Made by a program: the position numbers and the translations under genes. Shown here in pieces: positions 11,635 through 24,100 of a DNA stretch of 64,000 nt (positions within the stretch are counted from its first letter, which is position 1; each line of letters starts with the position of its first letter). This DNA is from Gyrodactylus bullatarudis (Eukaryota; Platyhelminthes; Monogenea; Gyrodactylidea; Gyrodactylidae): assembly GCA_012064415.1 (NCBI GenBank), contig SSNU01000075.1, positions 62,001 through 126,000 on the forward strand, in the 5' to 3' direction. Under the pieces are notes generated by a model, which saw nothing but the letters and a program-made list of their open reading frames with translations, did not search any database and was not told where the DNA came from.

Positions 11635-12054
11635 TTACACATACATAAATGTACCAATCAAGAAAAAGATTTGATAAAGACCCTTTAAAAATAATGCTAA
11701 GCAATCACATTGATTTTGATGATAACATTTACACTCTGATGCATGGAATAAGTCTTCATACAATGTATCTTGTAATATGCGTGTTGTTCTCAACTGCTGT
11801 CTCTTTAATTCCAAAAACTTGATTGCTCGGAAGATGTTTCGCTCAGCCTTTGGACGAATACCTATAGAATTATAAATGTTAACAATTTTCCTTGCAACAA
11901 TATTTCTTTCAGCGCCAAGATTTCTATTAATTCGAGCTCCATATTGAAACTTTAAAGCGTTAATAACATCCAAGTTTGTTGGTAAAGCATCACCTTCAAA
12001 GTCTTGGGGATATTCCAATCGATTGTTTATTGCTATTATTTCGTTCCTGTTCAT
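11635..12054 (-). CDS. ORF with CKC...CDC motif, probably transposon-derived
   Basis: An open frame of 139 codons. A basic helical middle part precedes a cysteine cluster (ASECKCYHQNQCDC, about residues 105-118). I recall similar Cys clusters in the N-terminal part of an uncharacterised transposon-associated family, whose later part appears at 46041-46493 and 59972-61089 of this window. That link is from memory of the family layout, not a measured match. The C-terminal hydrophobic tail may be read-through of non-coding sequence. Confidence 0.4.
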   Translation of the reverse strand: MNRNEIIAINNRLEYPQDFEGDALPTNLDVINALKFQYGARINRNLGAERNIVARKIVNIYNSIGIRPKAERNIFRAIKFLELKRQQLRTTRILQDTLYEDLFHASECKCYHQNQCDCLALFLKGLYQIFFLIGTFMYV

Positions 12055-12246
12055 ACTTTTTATAGACTTATATTCACAGATTTAAATTTATATTGTAATG
12101 CTTGCCAAAATTAAAATATGTATTATTTTTTTCAGAATCTATATATTTTTATTCGTTTTATTGTCGGTGTTTTCTACACCTCAGCCAGCCAGAAATGCAA
12201 GTATGTATTGATTCTGTCAAATTCTGATTAGTTAGTTCTGAGCTAA

Positions 12247-13156
12247 TTAAAGTAGATAGTCCACGATTTGTTTAGGAGTCTTGAGATCCTTTTTAATAAG
12301 CTTTCTGTTTATTGACATTGACGATGTCTTTGTTGATTTGAGAGTTTCTAAAAATTAAAATGATATTAACTTCAATGCTTATAATTAATAAGTAATAAGA
12401 AAATTTTCTCTCACCAGAATTTAACGTTTCATCATCCAGCTGACTATTTAATTCATGCCGAATAATATCACGTGGAGTTTTGAGCACTTTATTAGCTATT
12501 TGGAAAAAATAAATTCAAACAATATTAATGGCGAATCTAGCCAGGTATATTCTATTAAGAGTCTAAACTTACTTAAAAGAAAGATACCGAAAAGCGTGGT
12601 AAATTTTCTATTACTTTGGGTCTCCTAAGATTCTTAAGATAAGCAGATAAATACCATCAAAAAGCATTAATTAGAAAGAGCGACAAAAAAATCTAATAAA
12701 TAATTAGTGTAGCATCAAAGAATAAATTTTCTATGGATAAGCAGATTAGGAAAAATATCTGAAAGATCCGACTGAATTTGCAAAAGAATCTAAAATAAAA
12801 TGGAACAGTCAGATTTTAAGTCAATAAATTTTACTCCGTTTGATATGAAAATTTATAGAAAACTTAATTCAAGTCAATTGTGAGTAGTCTATGAATTTTT
12901 CTTGTGATAAGAAATACAAAGGTTTCGATCTTTTAAGTGTAAAATTCGAAATATGCTTTACCAAAATACTAAGAACAGAATCAAATGCGAATTTCCTGTA
13001 AAAATAACAAGTTGACCAACTTTTTCTGTGAATAATTGGTTCAATTCCAGCCATTGACGCTTCATCCTCTTGTTCACTGAGATGACTCTCTGATAGCAGC
13101 TCATCAATAAATGCATTTCTCAAGACTGTTTGGCGTGATGAAGCCTGTAAAACCAA
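12247..13156 (-). CDS. Small four-exon gene with repeated LKTP motif, unknown function
   Basis: Exons 13156-12962, 12624-12573, 12486-12415 and 12347-12247 give 139 residues. All junctions are GT-AG, phases agree and the total is a multiple of three, which is why I accept it despite the short exons. The C-terminal half contains two similar segments, LKTPRDIIRHEL and LKTPKQIVDYLL. An acidic patch (SEQEDEAS) lies near residues 28-35. No family is recognised. Introns are 337, 86 and 67 nt. Confidence 0.55.
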
Positions 13157-13164
13157 ATTTTTAA

Positions 13165-13665
13165 CCCTGTCATTTACTAAAGTTGGGAATCTATGATTTT
13201 ACGAAAAACTCGATTTTTTCATCAAAAATTCAAAATCTTTTGACCACAATTCCACTTTCAAATCAATAAAAATTTTCAGTTCAAAGTTCTAAAAAATGGG
13301 ATTTTGGCGCCAAATCAAAATTAAAAATAATGTTTTTCAGAATTTGTTTCGGCTAATCTATAAAAAATTCGCCCCCTCTTGTTTTGCAGTAATTTTTCTG
13401 TAAGACAAACAGACAGGGCTTTTTAACATCGATGAAATGAAAACGAATCCCTCGCGGTGAGTTTTCATGTCATTGATAATAAAATGACCAACACGATTCA
13501 AAGTAAACTTTGAGAGAAATAAGAAGGGGCAACTGTTCTCTAATTTAACCTTTTTTTTCTTTAAATCGTAGAAGTGGTCAACATGAGTAGAATTACAAAA
13601 AATCTTTTACAAATTCGAATTTTTGATGAAAAAATCATAGATTACCAACTTCATATTAAATTAGC
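13165..13665. repeat. F1 foldback repeat copy
   Basis: Begins near TTGGGAATCTATGATTTTAC (13173) and ends near ACTTCATATTAAATTAGC. The interior AATCAATAAAAATTTTCAG and GGGATTTTGGCGCCAAAT match other F1 copies. It has no coding content. Confidence 0.7.
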
Positions 13666-13832
13666 TTTAATTATAATATTAACTTTCAGTCTCAAAGATT
13701 TTTCAAGATTGTATCTATAATTGCAGAATGAACAACTTTTGGTACCTGGAATTATCAACACAATAAAAAGTGATCATTAATTTTATCTTTAAAATACATT
13801 GCATTAAAAAAGGAACCAAAAATTAATTGATT

Positions 13833-16800
13833 TTAAACTTTGAGTTCAATATCACAAAAAGGACTTTCATATTCAAACTCTATAATGCTTACAGATGAAT
13901 TCCTATTATGTGACATCTTTTGGGTAAACTTTTCTTTGAAATTTGAAGGATCATATCCAGATTGAAGGGAGGATCGGATAATCTTAATATTTGGATTTTT
14001 CATTTCATGATTTACAAACTTGAGAGTTATTGTTGCTTCGCCCAATCTGGAGTTATTTTCTTCCTCATCTACAAAAAGTTCGTTGTCATAAGTTGTATCT
14101 CTCAAATCAGCATACATTAGCTGAAAAAAAGAGGTTTATACTAAAAGAAAGAATGAAGTTTAATTAATTAAGTTTATTCTTGAAATGATTACTAATACAG
14201 AATTTTTAAAATATTTATTAAGATTTTGACAGTATAATCATCAGATCGAGATACAAAAGATTCTGTAAATTTGAAAATTTTTTTAGTGTACAGATTTCGG
14301 AAAACATTCGAATTTGTGTTTTATCAAATTTTAGGTCTTATTTTTGCTCTAAATTGCTTATTCTAGCTCGCATGAAAAAAATAAAATAAATAATCTGCAA
14401 AAAATTCTCTATGACCCCAAACTTTTATGCTACCTCTTTTGGTTTAGAAGCTATGCTCAATATCATCTCTCGAATTTGAATTTTTTTAGCATAAGTGAAA
14501 AATTGAAGTTATTTTTGAAACTGGCGCAGGAAATTTTTCTTAGATCGACACGTGTGAAAATGACTGAATTTTATGAATCTTCTGTGAAAACTAGAGAAAA
14601 CATTTAAAGAATGACTAGAAAACTGTGAAAAACAAGGCTTTTTTACATTTATAATTTCAATGATCACCTTGATCAGAGTAAAAAAATTAATTCAATGTTT
14701 TCACCGTTATTGGCGATTTTTGGTATTTTCTCACAACAGATTCATAAATTTTAGCTATTACTTTCTGTTTTTCTAAAATTCTCGTTTTTTAATTTTTGTC
14801 AATATCTCTCAAACTAAACCTAATTTTCTAATTCTAAGAACAGATTTGGAATCAGCGTGAAATTTCGGGTCAAACCCATTACTTTATTGGAAATTTTGAT
14901 ACCCAATAATAATAATTATTTTTTATAGTCATATTTTAAAGCATATTTAAGGAGTATTTAATCCATAGATAAGGTAAATAATATTGAGAATTTCAAGTCT
15001 AATTTTGAGTTGCCCTAATAAGTATAAAATCAATAGTTATATTAATTATAAGTGAACGGCCCGAATCGGCTCCTAGGAGCGGCAATTGACCATGTTTCCT
15101 GGTTCTATAGGAAGTTAATGGGGTACATTCTACTACTTTCGAGCGACTAATAAGGGTATTTGCGAAGCAAGTTAGCTATAAGTAAACAGTGAACTTACTG
15201 TTATTGAAACAGTTTTAAATAGTTTCCTAATTGAAAATTCGATAAAATCGAAATTTATAAAAACATTCCCGTAGCTAGATAAAAGATATGGCTCAATAAA
15301 AGTCCTCTCTGATTTAAAATTTTCTAAGGAGTTTACTGAAAATAATAATCTTAATAATGTTGTTTATGATTTCGAATAAATATATTCAACTTATACTTAA
15401 CCCTTCATGTCCCAAATTATTTTTTTTCATCACACAAATAAGAAAATTTGCAACCTAACCAAAATAATTACGCTGATTCTGAATCTGAATTCTTTTTTGG
15501 GAGCCGACTTATCAATACAAAGATAATAGAGGTTAAAATGGACTTTTTTTGCCTTTAAAACCAGTTACCTTCTAAGCTATGTGAGATATCGAGCAGGCAA
15601 TTGCATATTTGAAATCTACGGCTATTGTTTTACGATAGAAAGTTAATTTATTTCTCTCCAAGACATCAGCAAATAGGTTTTCAAAAAAACCTTCTAAATA
15701 TTTTTTAAATTTTTGACAACATTTTCCAAAAATCACACTTCTTCAAATAACTATGGTGTGCATCAGTGAAAAGCTATCTTTATGAATTATACATATTTTT
15801 GTAGCTCGATAAATTTCCTTTCTAATGAGGGGTAAACAAAGTGTTTTAGGTATCTTTCAGTTAAAATTATCGCTCGAGAAAGAGTTGTGTTCCACTGGTG
15901 GAACAATGGGACATGATTTATAAATTTAAATATGTAAAATTTACATTGTAAGTTGAGATGGATTGAGATTAAATGATATTCAAGATTAAAAAACTAGAAC
16001 CATTTGCTCGGTCTATTCTGATTGGTTATTGTGAGAACGCAATATGATTGGCTAACAAGTTTGGTATAAAAAACAAACGAGAAAGGGCAGAGATGATCTC
16101 GAGTCGTTATGTGTCAAATTTACTGTGCTACAATGCGAGATGTCATAGGTTCAAGTTCCAGGTTGCGGCATACTGACGAGTCCAAAAGAGGACGAAAAGC
16201 GCGTAAATATGTCTATCATAAATATATGTTACGTTCAAAGTGGAAACTCGTACAGTGTTTATGTTACAGTATATTCTTAATATTAGTTTTTTTATAAATA
16301 TCCTAGTACAATCTTAAAACCAGTACAAAACTAGTAAATCCTTAAAATAATTTAAATTTTAAGGAAATACTAATTTCGTACTGAGCTTGTCTAGTTAGTC
16401 TTTTTTCTTATTCAGAAGTTTCACTAGACCTGGACACTGTTAATGCTTCCAGTCTAAGCTAGATTTTTTTAACATAAAATATTCCAAAAAATTATTTATT
16501 TATTTGAATAAAAGAGGGAATGATAGCACTTTGAATTACATCAAAGACCTTTATTTGTACAATTACATGAAGTATTCTGCAGTATTTAGTGTAATTGCAC
16601 CTCTAAAATCCTTTTCCAGAACTCAGAGGATTTCCCATTGCAGTCGATTGTGTTGGAAGTTTTTTTCTGGTCAAGTCTTCTGGATTCATAAATACCTCTG
16701 GGAATACTTTTTACCTTTCAAGGGTAAATCTACCATCAAGAAATACCAACCTGATACCAATTATTTAAGTCCCTTTACTAGAACCAATACAACCTCTTTA

Positions 16801-19800
16801 AGATATCCAGGATCTTCTCTTGCTCGATAGAATTCAGGGATTTTCGATAGTAAATTCGTACCTTCGTCAATAATGAGGTATTCAAAGTCTGGTTCTGGAT
16901 CCTTTGATGATAAAGATGTGTTACATGTAAGCTTGGGTTGAATGTCTTGGTTTGCTCTCTCAACACAGTTCTCTTAAAGTCTGATAAATTTCTATTTGAG
17001 TGGTTTTTTTCAAATCAGATGGTGAAAAAATGTGAACAATTTTAGTGATAGTATCTTGAAACTTCTGAATAAGAAAAAAGACTAACTAGACAAGCTCAGT
17101 ACGAAATTAGTATTTCCTTAAAATTTAAATTATTTTAAGGATTTACTAGTTTTGTACTGGTTTTAAGATTGTACTAGGATATTTATAAAAAAACTAATAT
17201 TAAGAAAATACTGTAACACTGAACGTGTGTACACTGTACAACTAATTGGTCAATGTGGAAACTCGGTGTACACATTGAACAGTTGATGGTGTACACTTTG
17301 AATATACTAATTAAACGTACAATGTGAACACTGGAAATTTTTGTAAAATCTTGAATTACAAGTTTTAAGTCCAATTCTGTTGAATAAATAGCAGTTTCCA
17401 ATAATCCCATGCAGATATCAACTGGTCTGTGTGCATTCAAGTAAGAAAAAGTAAGTGTTTTACCCTTTGATTAAGTTTCAAGTTTTCGACCACAGTGTAT
17501 TCGTCTTATGTAACCCATAAGTCTTAATTTGAGAAACCTCTACAATGCGTCAAAAAGGTGTAGGTTTCTCACTTGATATAGTTTCAAGTTATCAACCCAA
17601 AATTCATCAAGACTTAACAATATGGAATATTACAATCTTATCACTAAAGTCAGGGCATCCAAAATGCTATTAAATGAAGATGAGAACCTCTTGAAAATCG
17701 CAAAGAAGTCCCTGAAGGATTTCTCATAGAGATTCTCTATCTATCCAAACTGCCACAAAGGAAGCCTCATTTTCATGGGGCCAAAGAATGTTGAGGTATG
17801 ATTGTGCCACTGAATGCCTGTCAAATAGGGGGAAATGCAGAAGAAATAAAGTTTTTTGCAATTCTAGGTCCTATAAAAGTTTTTCATGGAATAACAAATA
17901 AATGAATATTATATTCGAACTTTTCTTAAATTAAAAGACTTAAAGACCATTAAAATATACGAGACTTATTTCCCGAACATAAAGTTAACAGTGTACATAT
18001 TGTACGTTTAATCAGTATATTCAAAGTGTACACCATCAACCGTTCAATGTGTACACCGAGTTTCCACATTGACCAATTAGTTGTACAGTGTACACACTGT
18101 ACGAGTTTCCACTTTGAACGTAACATATATATGTACTTAGATTATAATAAATAATTATTTCTAAATGCTTTGTGAGTTTCTTTCGTACCAGTCTCAATGA
18201 GATCCATTAGTAAGCTATAACATTCAGCGACATGGGCTAATCCCTTATCAAATAAGACGTTCCTTTGCGATTTATTACCTAAGCACCTAGAACGAATTAT
18301 TTCTCGTTAACCTTTGTAAGTATGGGTGCTGCACTATTCATTATATTGTATTGTAATGATTAAAATTCTCATTATTGTCTAAATTCAAATATCACTAAAG
18401 AAATTTATCTAACGTGTCAAGAAATAAATTCTATAAGGTCCTTCAATTTAATAAGATTACCTTGCCTAATTTTGGATTTCCAATTTGATTACGAAAATCA
18501 TCGTTATTTGTCGTGAATATCTTCAAATGTGCTATAATATGCTCCAATTGTTTGCGCCAATAACCCTTACCAGGACTTATAGCTGTTAATAAGACAGCTC
18601 GACGCTTAACTTCTTCTTCGATTTCTGCAATTTTCTGTTGTTCTGTCTGGATCTTCTTTGCACTTGGATAGAGGAAATTTGTTTGTGTTTCCACATCAAT
18701 TTTTCGATTCACAAGTAAATCATCGTCTAGTAAATTGAAGTTAAATTTAAATTTCAGGTTCAACCAATTCGTTTCTTATCACATTCATTAAATTCATTTA
18801 TTGCAAATTTATTGAAAGACTTTATTTCAATTCTAGTAATTAAGGTACCAATTCTATGGGAAAAAATTTAAAAAATAATTTTCCATAAATTTATGAGAAA
18901 CTTTAACTCGATCTAGATAAATTAATTTGAGTATAAGACATACAGTAGATTATATGGTTCTGATCTAAAGAAAACGATCTTTACAATGGTGTAAAAATCA
19001 AGAAAAACTAATTCTTGAGATTCAAAACTCTTGCTGAGTCCACTTTAAAGTAATGATACAAAAATTTATATTTATTTTGGGTGTAGAGAGGAAGGGGGTT
19101 AATTTTCCACATCCATCTCTGGGGTATACCTGTATTTCCATGATGGAATCTGAAATCTTCAATAAAAATTAGTCAAGTACCTTCTTCAGATTCCATCATG
19201 GAACAGAACAATATTTCTTATAGAATAGTTTTTAAAGCTTTAGAAATTCAAAGATAGAAAACTCCATGAATTAATCAAATAAATAACTACCTATAAGTAT
19301 GGTATATTTCAAAAGGGTTAATTCCAAAAATCACTCCAAAGGAAAATTTTTTCCAATCATCACCCCAAAAATTTTCAAAAGAAACTTCTTTGGGAGTAGC
19401 GAAAATTTGCAAGAACCTTGATTCGCGTAAGTTTTTTTCCATCTAAGGTTCTACTATAGAAGGAGAAAGTTCACTTTCAATCTTTGAATAGAAGTTCACC
19501 CGTTCAAAAAATTAATCTGACAATAAATCTGGTAGAGAGGGGATTTTTAAATAAGAACAATTGATTTGAGTAAGCGTTGAAATTTTCATTGGAGTCATTT
19601 TTGGGGATATTTTTGGAAAAAAAATTTCTTGGGATGAATTTTGGAATTAAGCCATTTTAAAATTTTAATTAATTATTTGCAAAGTGTCTTACTTTTAACT
19701 TTTTTACCACATCTATTGCAAAAATTTGAGAATCTGTCATTTGGATTATTGCAATAGACACAAGGCGTAGGTTCCAATGGATTTTTCTTATTCCTTTTCG

Positions 19801-20689
19801 CCTGTTTACTATTTGTTACTAACTTTGTCTCACACCAATAACAAATTTGTGAATTCCAAGCATTTTCTTTTAGACAAGATGAACAAATTAATCTCTGAGA
19901 GGAAGATGAAAATCCACAATTACTACACGACTTATTCTGATTCCTGATAATGCTGGAACATCTAGGACAAGAAACTTTTAGTTCCTCTGCATTCTCTCCT
20001 AAAGGGGCTTCACAGGCGATGCAGTAAAGAAGATTATCTGGAACTACTCCTCCACATGACTCACAAGTAGTCAAGTTCTCTATTGCTGATTGGTTCTTAT
20101 CATTGCTGGTCTGAATATCTTCATCTTCACAGCATCTTAGACATATTTTCAGTTTTTTATTTCCAATATATTTACTTTGTTTGGTTTTGTAGCACCTTTT
20201 ACACTTGAATTCTGAAATTTCTTCCTCCTTATCATCTTTTGTAATATGTTTTTCATTAAAATTGTTTCTTGTTCCCATAGACGAATTAAGACGACTTGGG
20301 GGTTTTGAAAAGCTATTTTGATTTGTATTCCGCATTTTTAAGATTTCATCAATAAATGCAATATCATCAGTAACAAAAATATCGGAAGGTTCAGCAGATT
20401 CTTTTACATCGAACGTTTTTGTGACAATATTACTAACTTCACCAAAGTTATTGACGGATACTGCTCTTACAATCCGATTGCCTGCGCACAAAACAAAAGG
20501 CTTAATATATTTAAATGTCTGATTCACATAGTTCTTCTCTTGCTTAAAAGGATCTGGTCTTGAACCATCAACAGTGAAAAATATTTTACATTTTTCATCT
20601 TCTACAATAATTTCAATTGGAGTGGATGATGTTATAGTGTTCTTGGATAAACCTTGAACTGGTAGTCGTAACGGTATAACTTGAGGCAC
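13833..20689 (-). CDS. DZANK1: DZANK1-like double zinc ribbon protein without ankyrin repeats
   Basis: Exons 20689-19693, 18726-18461 and 14120-13833 give 516 residues. Evidence: the N-terminus PQVIPLRLPVQG with an Ig-like FFTVDGSRPDP and FKYIKPFVLCAGN; five CXXC...CXXC zinc ribbons at about residues 160-330; then the diagnostic segment TQTNFLYPSAKK...LLTAISPGKGYWRKQLEHI and IGNPKLGK, all in the order of human DZANK1. Vertebrate DZANK1 works in ciliary/photoreceptor transport with dynein and ninein-like protein. Splice phases match at both junctions. The introns are 966 nt and 4340 nt, the latter full of nested transposons. Oddity: the frame stops where the human ankyrin repeats would follow, so this version lacks them. 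A gene truncated by loss of a 3' exon is the alternative. Confidence 0.9.
16109..16217 (+). ncRNA. Hammerhead-ribozyme-like motif (core 16167-16213)
   Basis: CTGACGA (16173-16179), a 4-bp helix GTCC/GGAC with loop AAAAGA (16180-16193), then GAAA (16194-16197) and a very short GCGCG helix III (16199-16203) followed by TA; flanks GGCATA (16167) and TATGTC (16208) pair over six positions as helix I. Layout and the GAAA-N-GCGCG-U element resemble the schistosome satellite hammerhead (type I, minimal stem III). Two flaws: A instead of C after GAAA, and two extra A residues between the cleavage-site position and helix I, so activity is doubtful. A B-box-like GGTTCAAGTTCC (16149) lies upstream, as in Pol III-driven ribozyme SINEs. 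It is located in DZANK1 intron 2, antisense to the gene. Confidence 0.6.
16228..18124. mobile_element. Foldback element A, TIR GTTACGTTCAAAGTGGAAAC
   Basis: The left arm starts at 16228 and the mirror-image right arm ends at 18124 with GAACGTAAC. The arms run about 135 bp, sharing GTGTACACTGTACAACTAAT and TGTACAC-rich stretches. The left arm is split by element B. Both flanks read TATAT/ATATA, so a TA target is likely. Between the arms (about 17440-17950) weak coding-like fragments occur but no intact frame. Confidence 0.8.
16263..17217. mobile_element. Foldback element B nested in element A
   Basis: Inverted arms of about 165 bp starting GTTACAGTATATTCTTAATA at 16263 and ending in the reverse complement at 17217. 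It interrupts the left arm of element A, so it arrived later. A minus-strand coding remnant (about 16980-16765; it contains EPDFEYLIIDEGTN) lies inside. Its terminus GTTACAGTATA is shared with element C (22729-23694). Confidence 0.8.
19315..19655. repeat. Repeat family M3 (GGGTTAATTCCAAAAATCAC TIR), copy 1
   Basis: The left end GGGTTAATTCCAAAAATCAC and a mirrored, slightly diverged right end (TTTTGGAATTAAGCC) delimit about 340 bp in DZANK1 intron 1. Other copies are at 25082-26200, 37435-37700 (partial) and 42832-43323. Confidence 0.75.
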
Positions 20690-21122
20690 TTTAATTCGAT
20701 GCTAAAGATTAATATCACTCTTACCATTTCTACTTCTAATTTTGAAGCAGTAAATGTTTATTTTTTGAAACTGTTGCAAACTTTAAAAATTTTCAGATGT
20801 TTGAATAATCTTTTTAACTTTCATTTTGAAAAATTCCGAGAATTTTTGAATTTGAATCAGACTATTTTGCACAGTGCAAATTGCACTGCAAAAATTTATA
20901 TCGGTTAGTTGGCAAAATTGATGTGATAATTAATCATAGTTAATTATTAATGCTTTGCCACTAATTTTTTGTAATCCATAACTTTTTTTCAGGACTATTT
21001 ATCGTAACACATGAAAATAAAAATTTATTCTAAAATTCCTAACTTTTACATGTAGAATTTTAATAAACTAGAGTTTATTAAGAAATTTTGATAAAATTCA
21101 ATAAATAGACTCATTTGAAAAA

Positions 21123-24100
21123 TCATAATTCAATTTTTATATTATACAATTTACAAAACTCTTCAACGAATGATATACTATTCGATAGTCTTCCGAATGC
21201 ATTAAACAAAGCAACAATTTCAGTTCTGTCCAAGCGAAAATCTTTATTCAAAGTTCCATCAGGATTTTCCACATCTGAGAATAATATTTTCAATATTGTT
21301 CCGAGGCCAGTAGTCTGAAATAATAACAGTATATAATAGAATATAATACATAATCCAAAAATTGTTGTCAACTTTGCAAGAAAATTCCACTATTTTTCAA
21401 CTTTAATCGCAATTTTAAATGCTTTTCGAGCATGGAAACAACTTTTTAAAATGTTTATCATGCTTGAAATTTTCCACTCTTTTGAATGGTATAAATTTTA
21501 TATGGATAAACCTGTTTTTCGCTTTCAAAATTCAACTTATGTGATGCCTGTTTTTGCGAATTACGCTTTTTCACATTTTTTTATTTATACCCAAGCCTTG
21601 TAAGATAGGAAATTTATGAGTACATATTCAGTATCAGCATGAAAATTTACACAAAGAATTTAAAATCTCGATAACAGTTGGTGATCTCACTACCACCCGT
21701 GTGATCAAAGCACCAAAAGCTCACCATCATCATTTTTAAAATATATTTTAAATTCTTAGTACAGTATTACTGATAAGTAATTTCATTAAAAATAAGTAAC
21801 TGAGAGAAAAGTTTATTAAAATGTTAAAAATGCAAGAAAAAAGAAAGTCTTACTTGAACTTTACCCCAAAGACGACATTTGTCACAGCCAACACAATCCA
21901 TGATTCTTGAAATATTTCGAAAGTGGTTTCTGAATTCCATCTTGACTAAGTTGGATTCTTCGGGAGTCTCTTTCATCAAGACTGATTCGTGGAACATATT
22001 TTTCTGTGATCTGTAAAGAAACATCAAAATATGAATTCATTTCTTTTGAAAATTATAATAATATTAAAGCAATAATTTATTTTTAAGAGATACACTAGTA
22101 AATAGCAACGAATATGATAAGAATTTATATATTAAACTTTGATTTCAGTAATTCGAATTCTTAAATTTGCAAAAAGACTTATTTTTTGAGTTGATTTGCT
22201 AAAAATATTTATTTTAGGCGAACATTAGCAAAATAAATTACATTATTACATTTAAATCTTGCTATTTTTAAAAGAACCTATCCATGAATCACTTCGGGCT
22301 TTGATATGTAAGAGAGTTAGAGTTGTATCACATCAGAGTCAATCCCTTCACAAGTAAGCTTTGGAATTTAGATGATTTTTAAGAAATGAAATGTTTGCGG
22401 ATAAAACTCTTAATTGATTTTAGACAGCCACTGGTGTTTTCTGTTAAGTTTTCATAGAAACAAATAGTTGAAAGGTATATAATTTTTGATTCTCAATCGA
22501 ATGGTATAAATTTTATCGATGAATTATGAAAAATGCTCAAAATCGTAATCTTGGTAGATTAATGCATATCAAATCTGAATATGAGGTCGTTTCAATCATA
22601 TTACTGAAAAAACATTGGAAAAATTATGGTTAAAAGTTGAGCCTGGAATTTTTTTATTACAATTTTAATACGACTACTTTATAGTAGAGGGTTGATTATT
22701 TTTTATCGAGTTGGTCTTTTTTATATATGTTACAGTATAACCTTTGAATCAGTATGTTTATAAATAAACTAGTATAAGTTTTGAGCCAGTACGAAATAAG
22801 TATATCCTTTGAATAGATAGTTTCTTAAGGATTATACTGATTTCGTACTGATTAATCGCAGTATAACCTTTGAATCAGTGTGTTTCTAAATAAATTAGTA
22901 TAAGTTTTGAATTTCAATTGTCCTGAAGTGAATCCACGATCAAGATGCATAAGTCGATGAACTGTTTTACTCTTATATTCTTATATTTGTCTCTAAGTTC
23001 AGAATTCATTCTAATAATAATTTTGAATGAGCAGTCTTGATAATATTAAAAACTTCATTCTGATGTACGAATTTGAGTACTTTTTTGCTATCTTTATCAC
23101 TTTATCAACAATCAGCACATCATATCGCTTTAAGAGGTAATTATCACGTGATAATTTTTTTGTTTCAGTGTTTTGTAAAAACTTAATACGACTTATAAGG
23201 ATGAATATTCAATTTCGGAGATAAGAAAATTTCCAGTTGTTTGCTCTATGTAATCATGAAAATTTTTTTCTAGCTCTAACGTCGTCATCCTGAGACATCT
23301 TTGATAATTTAATGAAACAAATGAAATCAAAACTATAAAGAAAGTGTTGGCAAGTTTTAATTGGTCATTTTTGAAGGGTTAGGCCAAAAAGTATTTCATG
23401 TATTTTTATAGGAAGAATACTCTAAAGGCCTGATTACAAAAATCCTGGTGAAATAAGATTGAAATCAAACATAAAATCAGTATTGTACAAAGGTTTAATC
23501 CTAAAATTTGCAATAAATTTACAATCCCTCCCTGAAAATCAATTTTAATCAATAGTGAAATACAAAATAATATAAATTTTACCATTCATTAAAACTCTTG
23601 AGAAAGAATTCAAAGGATAAACTAATTTCGTACTGGCTCAAAACTTATACTAGTTTATTTATAAACATACTGATTCAAAGGTTATACTGTAACATATACA
23701 ATTATTAAAAAATCAAGTGAATTGCAATAATGCCAAAGAGAAAATTTCGAATAACTTCAATAATGTCAAAAAGAATAAAAGCAGAATTTTGCGCCTTCTT
23801 TGAGAAAATAGATCCCAGATGATTAAATTCTTTTTTAAACTTTACTTAATAAATTCCAAAAGGTCGAGGACCTTTTTTTGAGTTTCATTGTCTCGCTTAG
23901 AGTTTCCTGTGAAAAATACATGATTCATAAGGTACTTTGAAGCTTTTGAAATTGCCCTCAATTGGAATGTCCATGTAAAATATAGATTACGAATTCGTGA
24001 AAGCGCTTCAGGGTTATTTCCAGGATGGAACCGACGAATGAATTCATCGAGATTAGGACCCCATTGAAAATTATCTGAATTGGTGTGCATTCCCATAATG

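Noticed and set aside
16504..16966. ORFs in the interior of element B
   Set aside because: The minus-strand reading has some protein-like content but is broken and lies within a foldback element; treated as an element remnant, not a gene.
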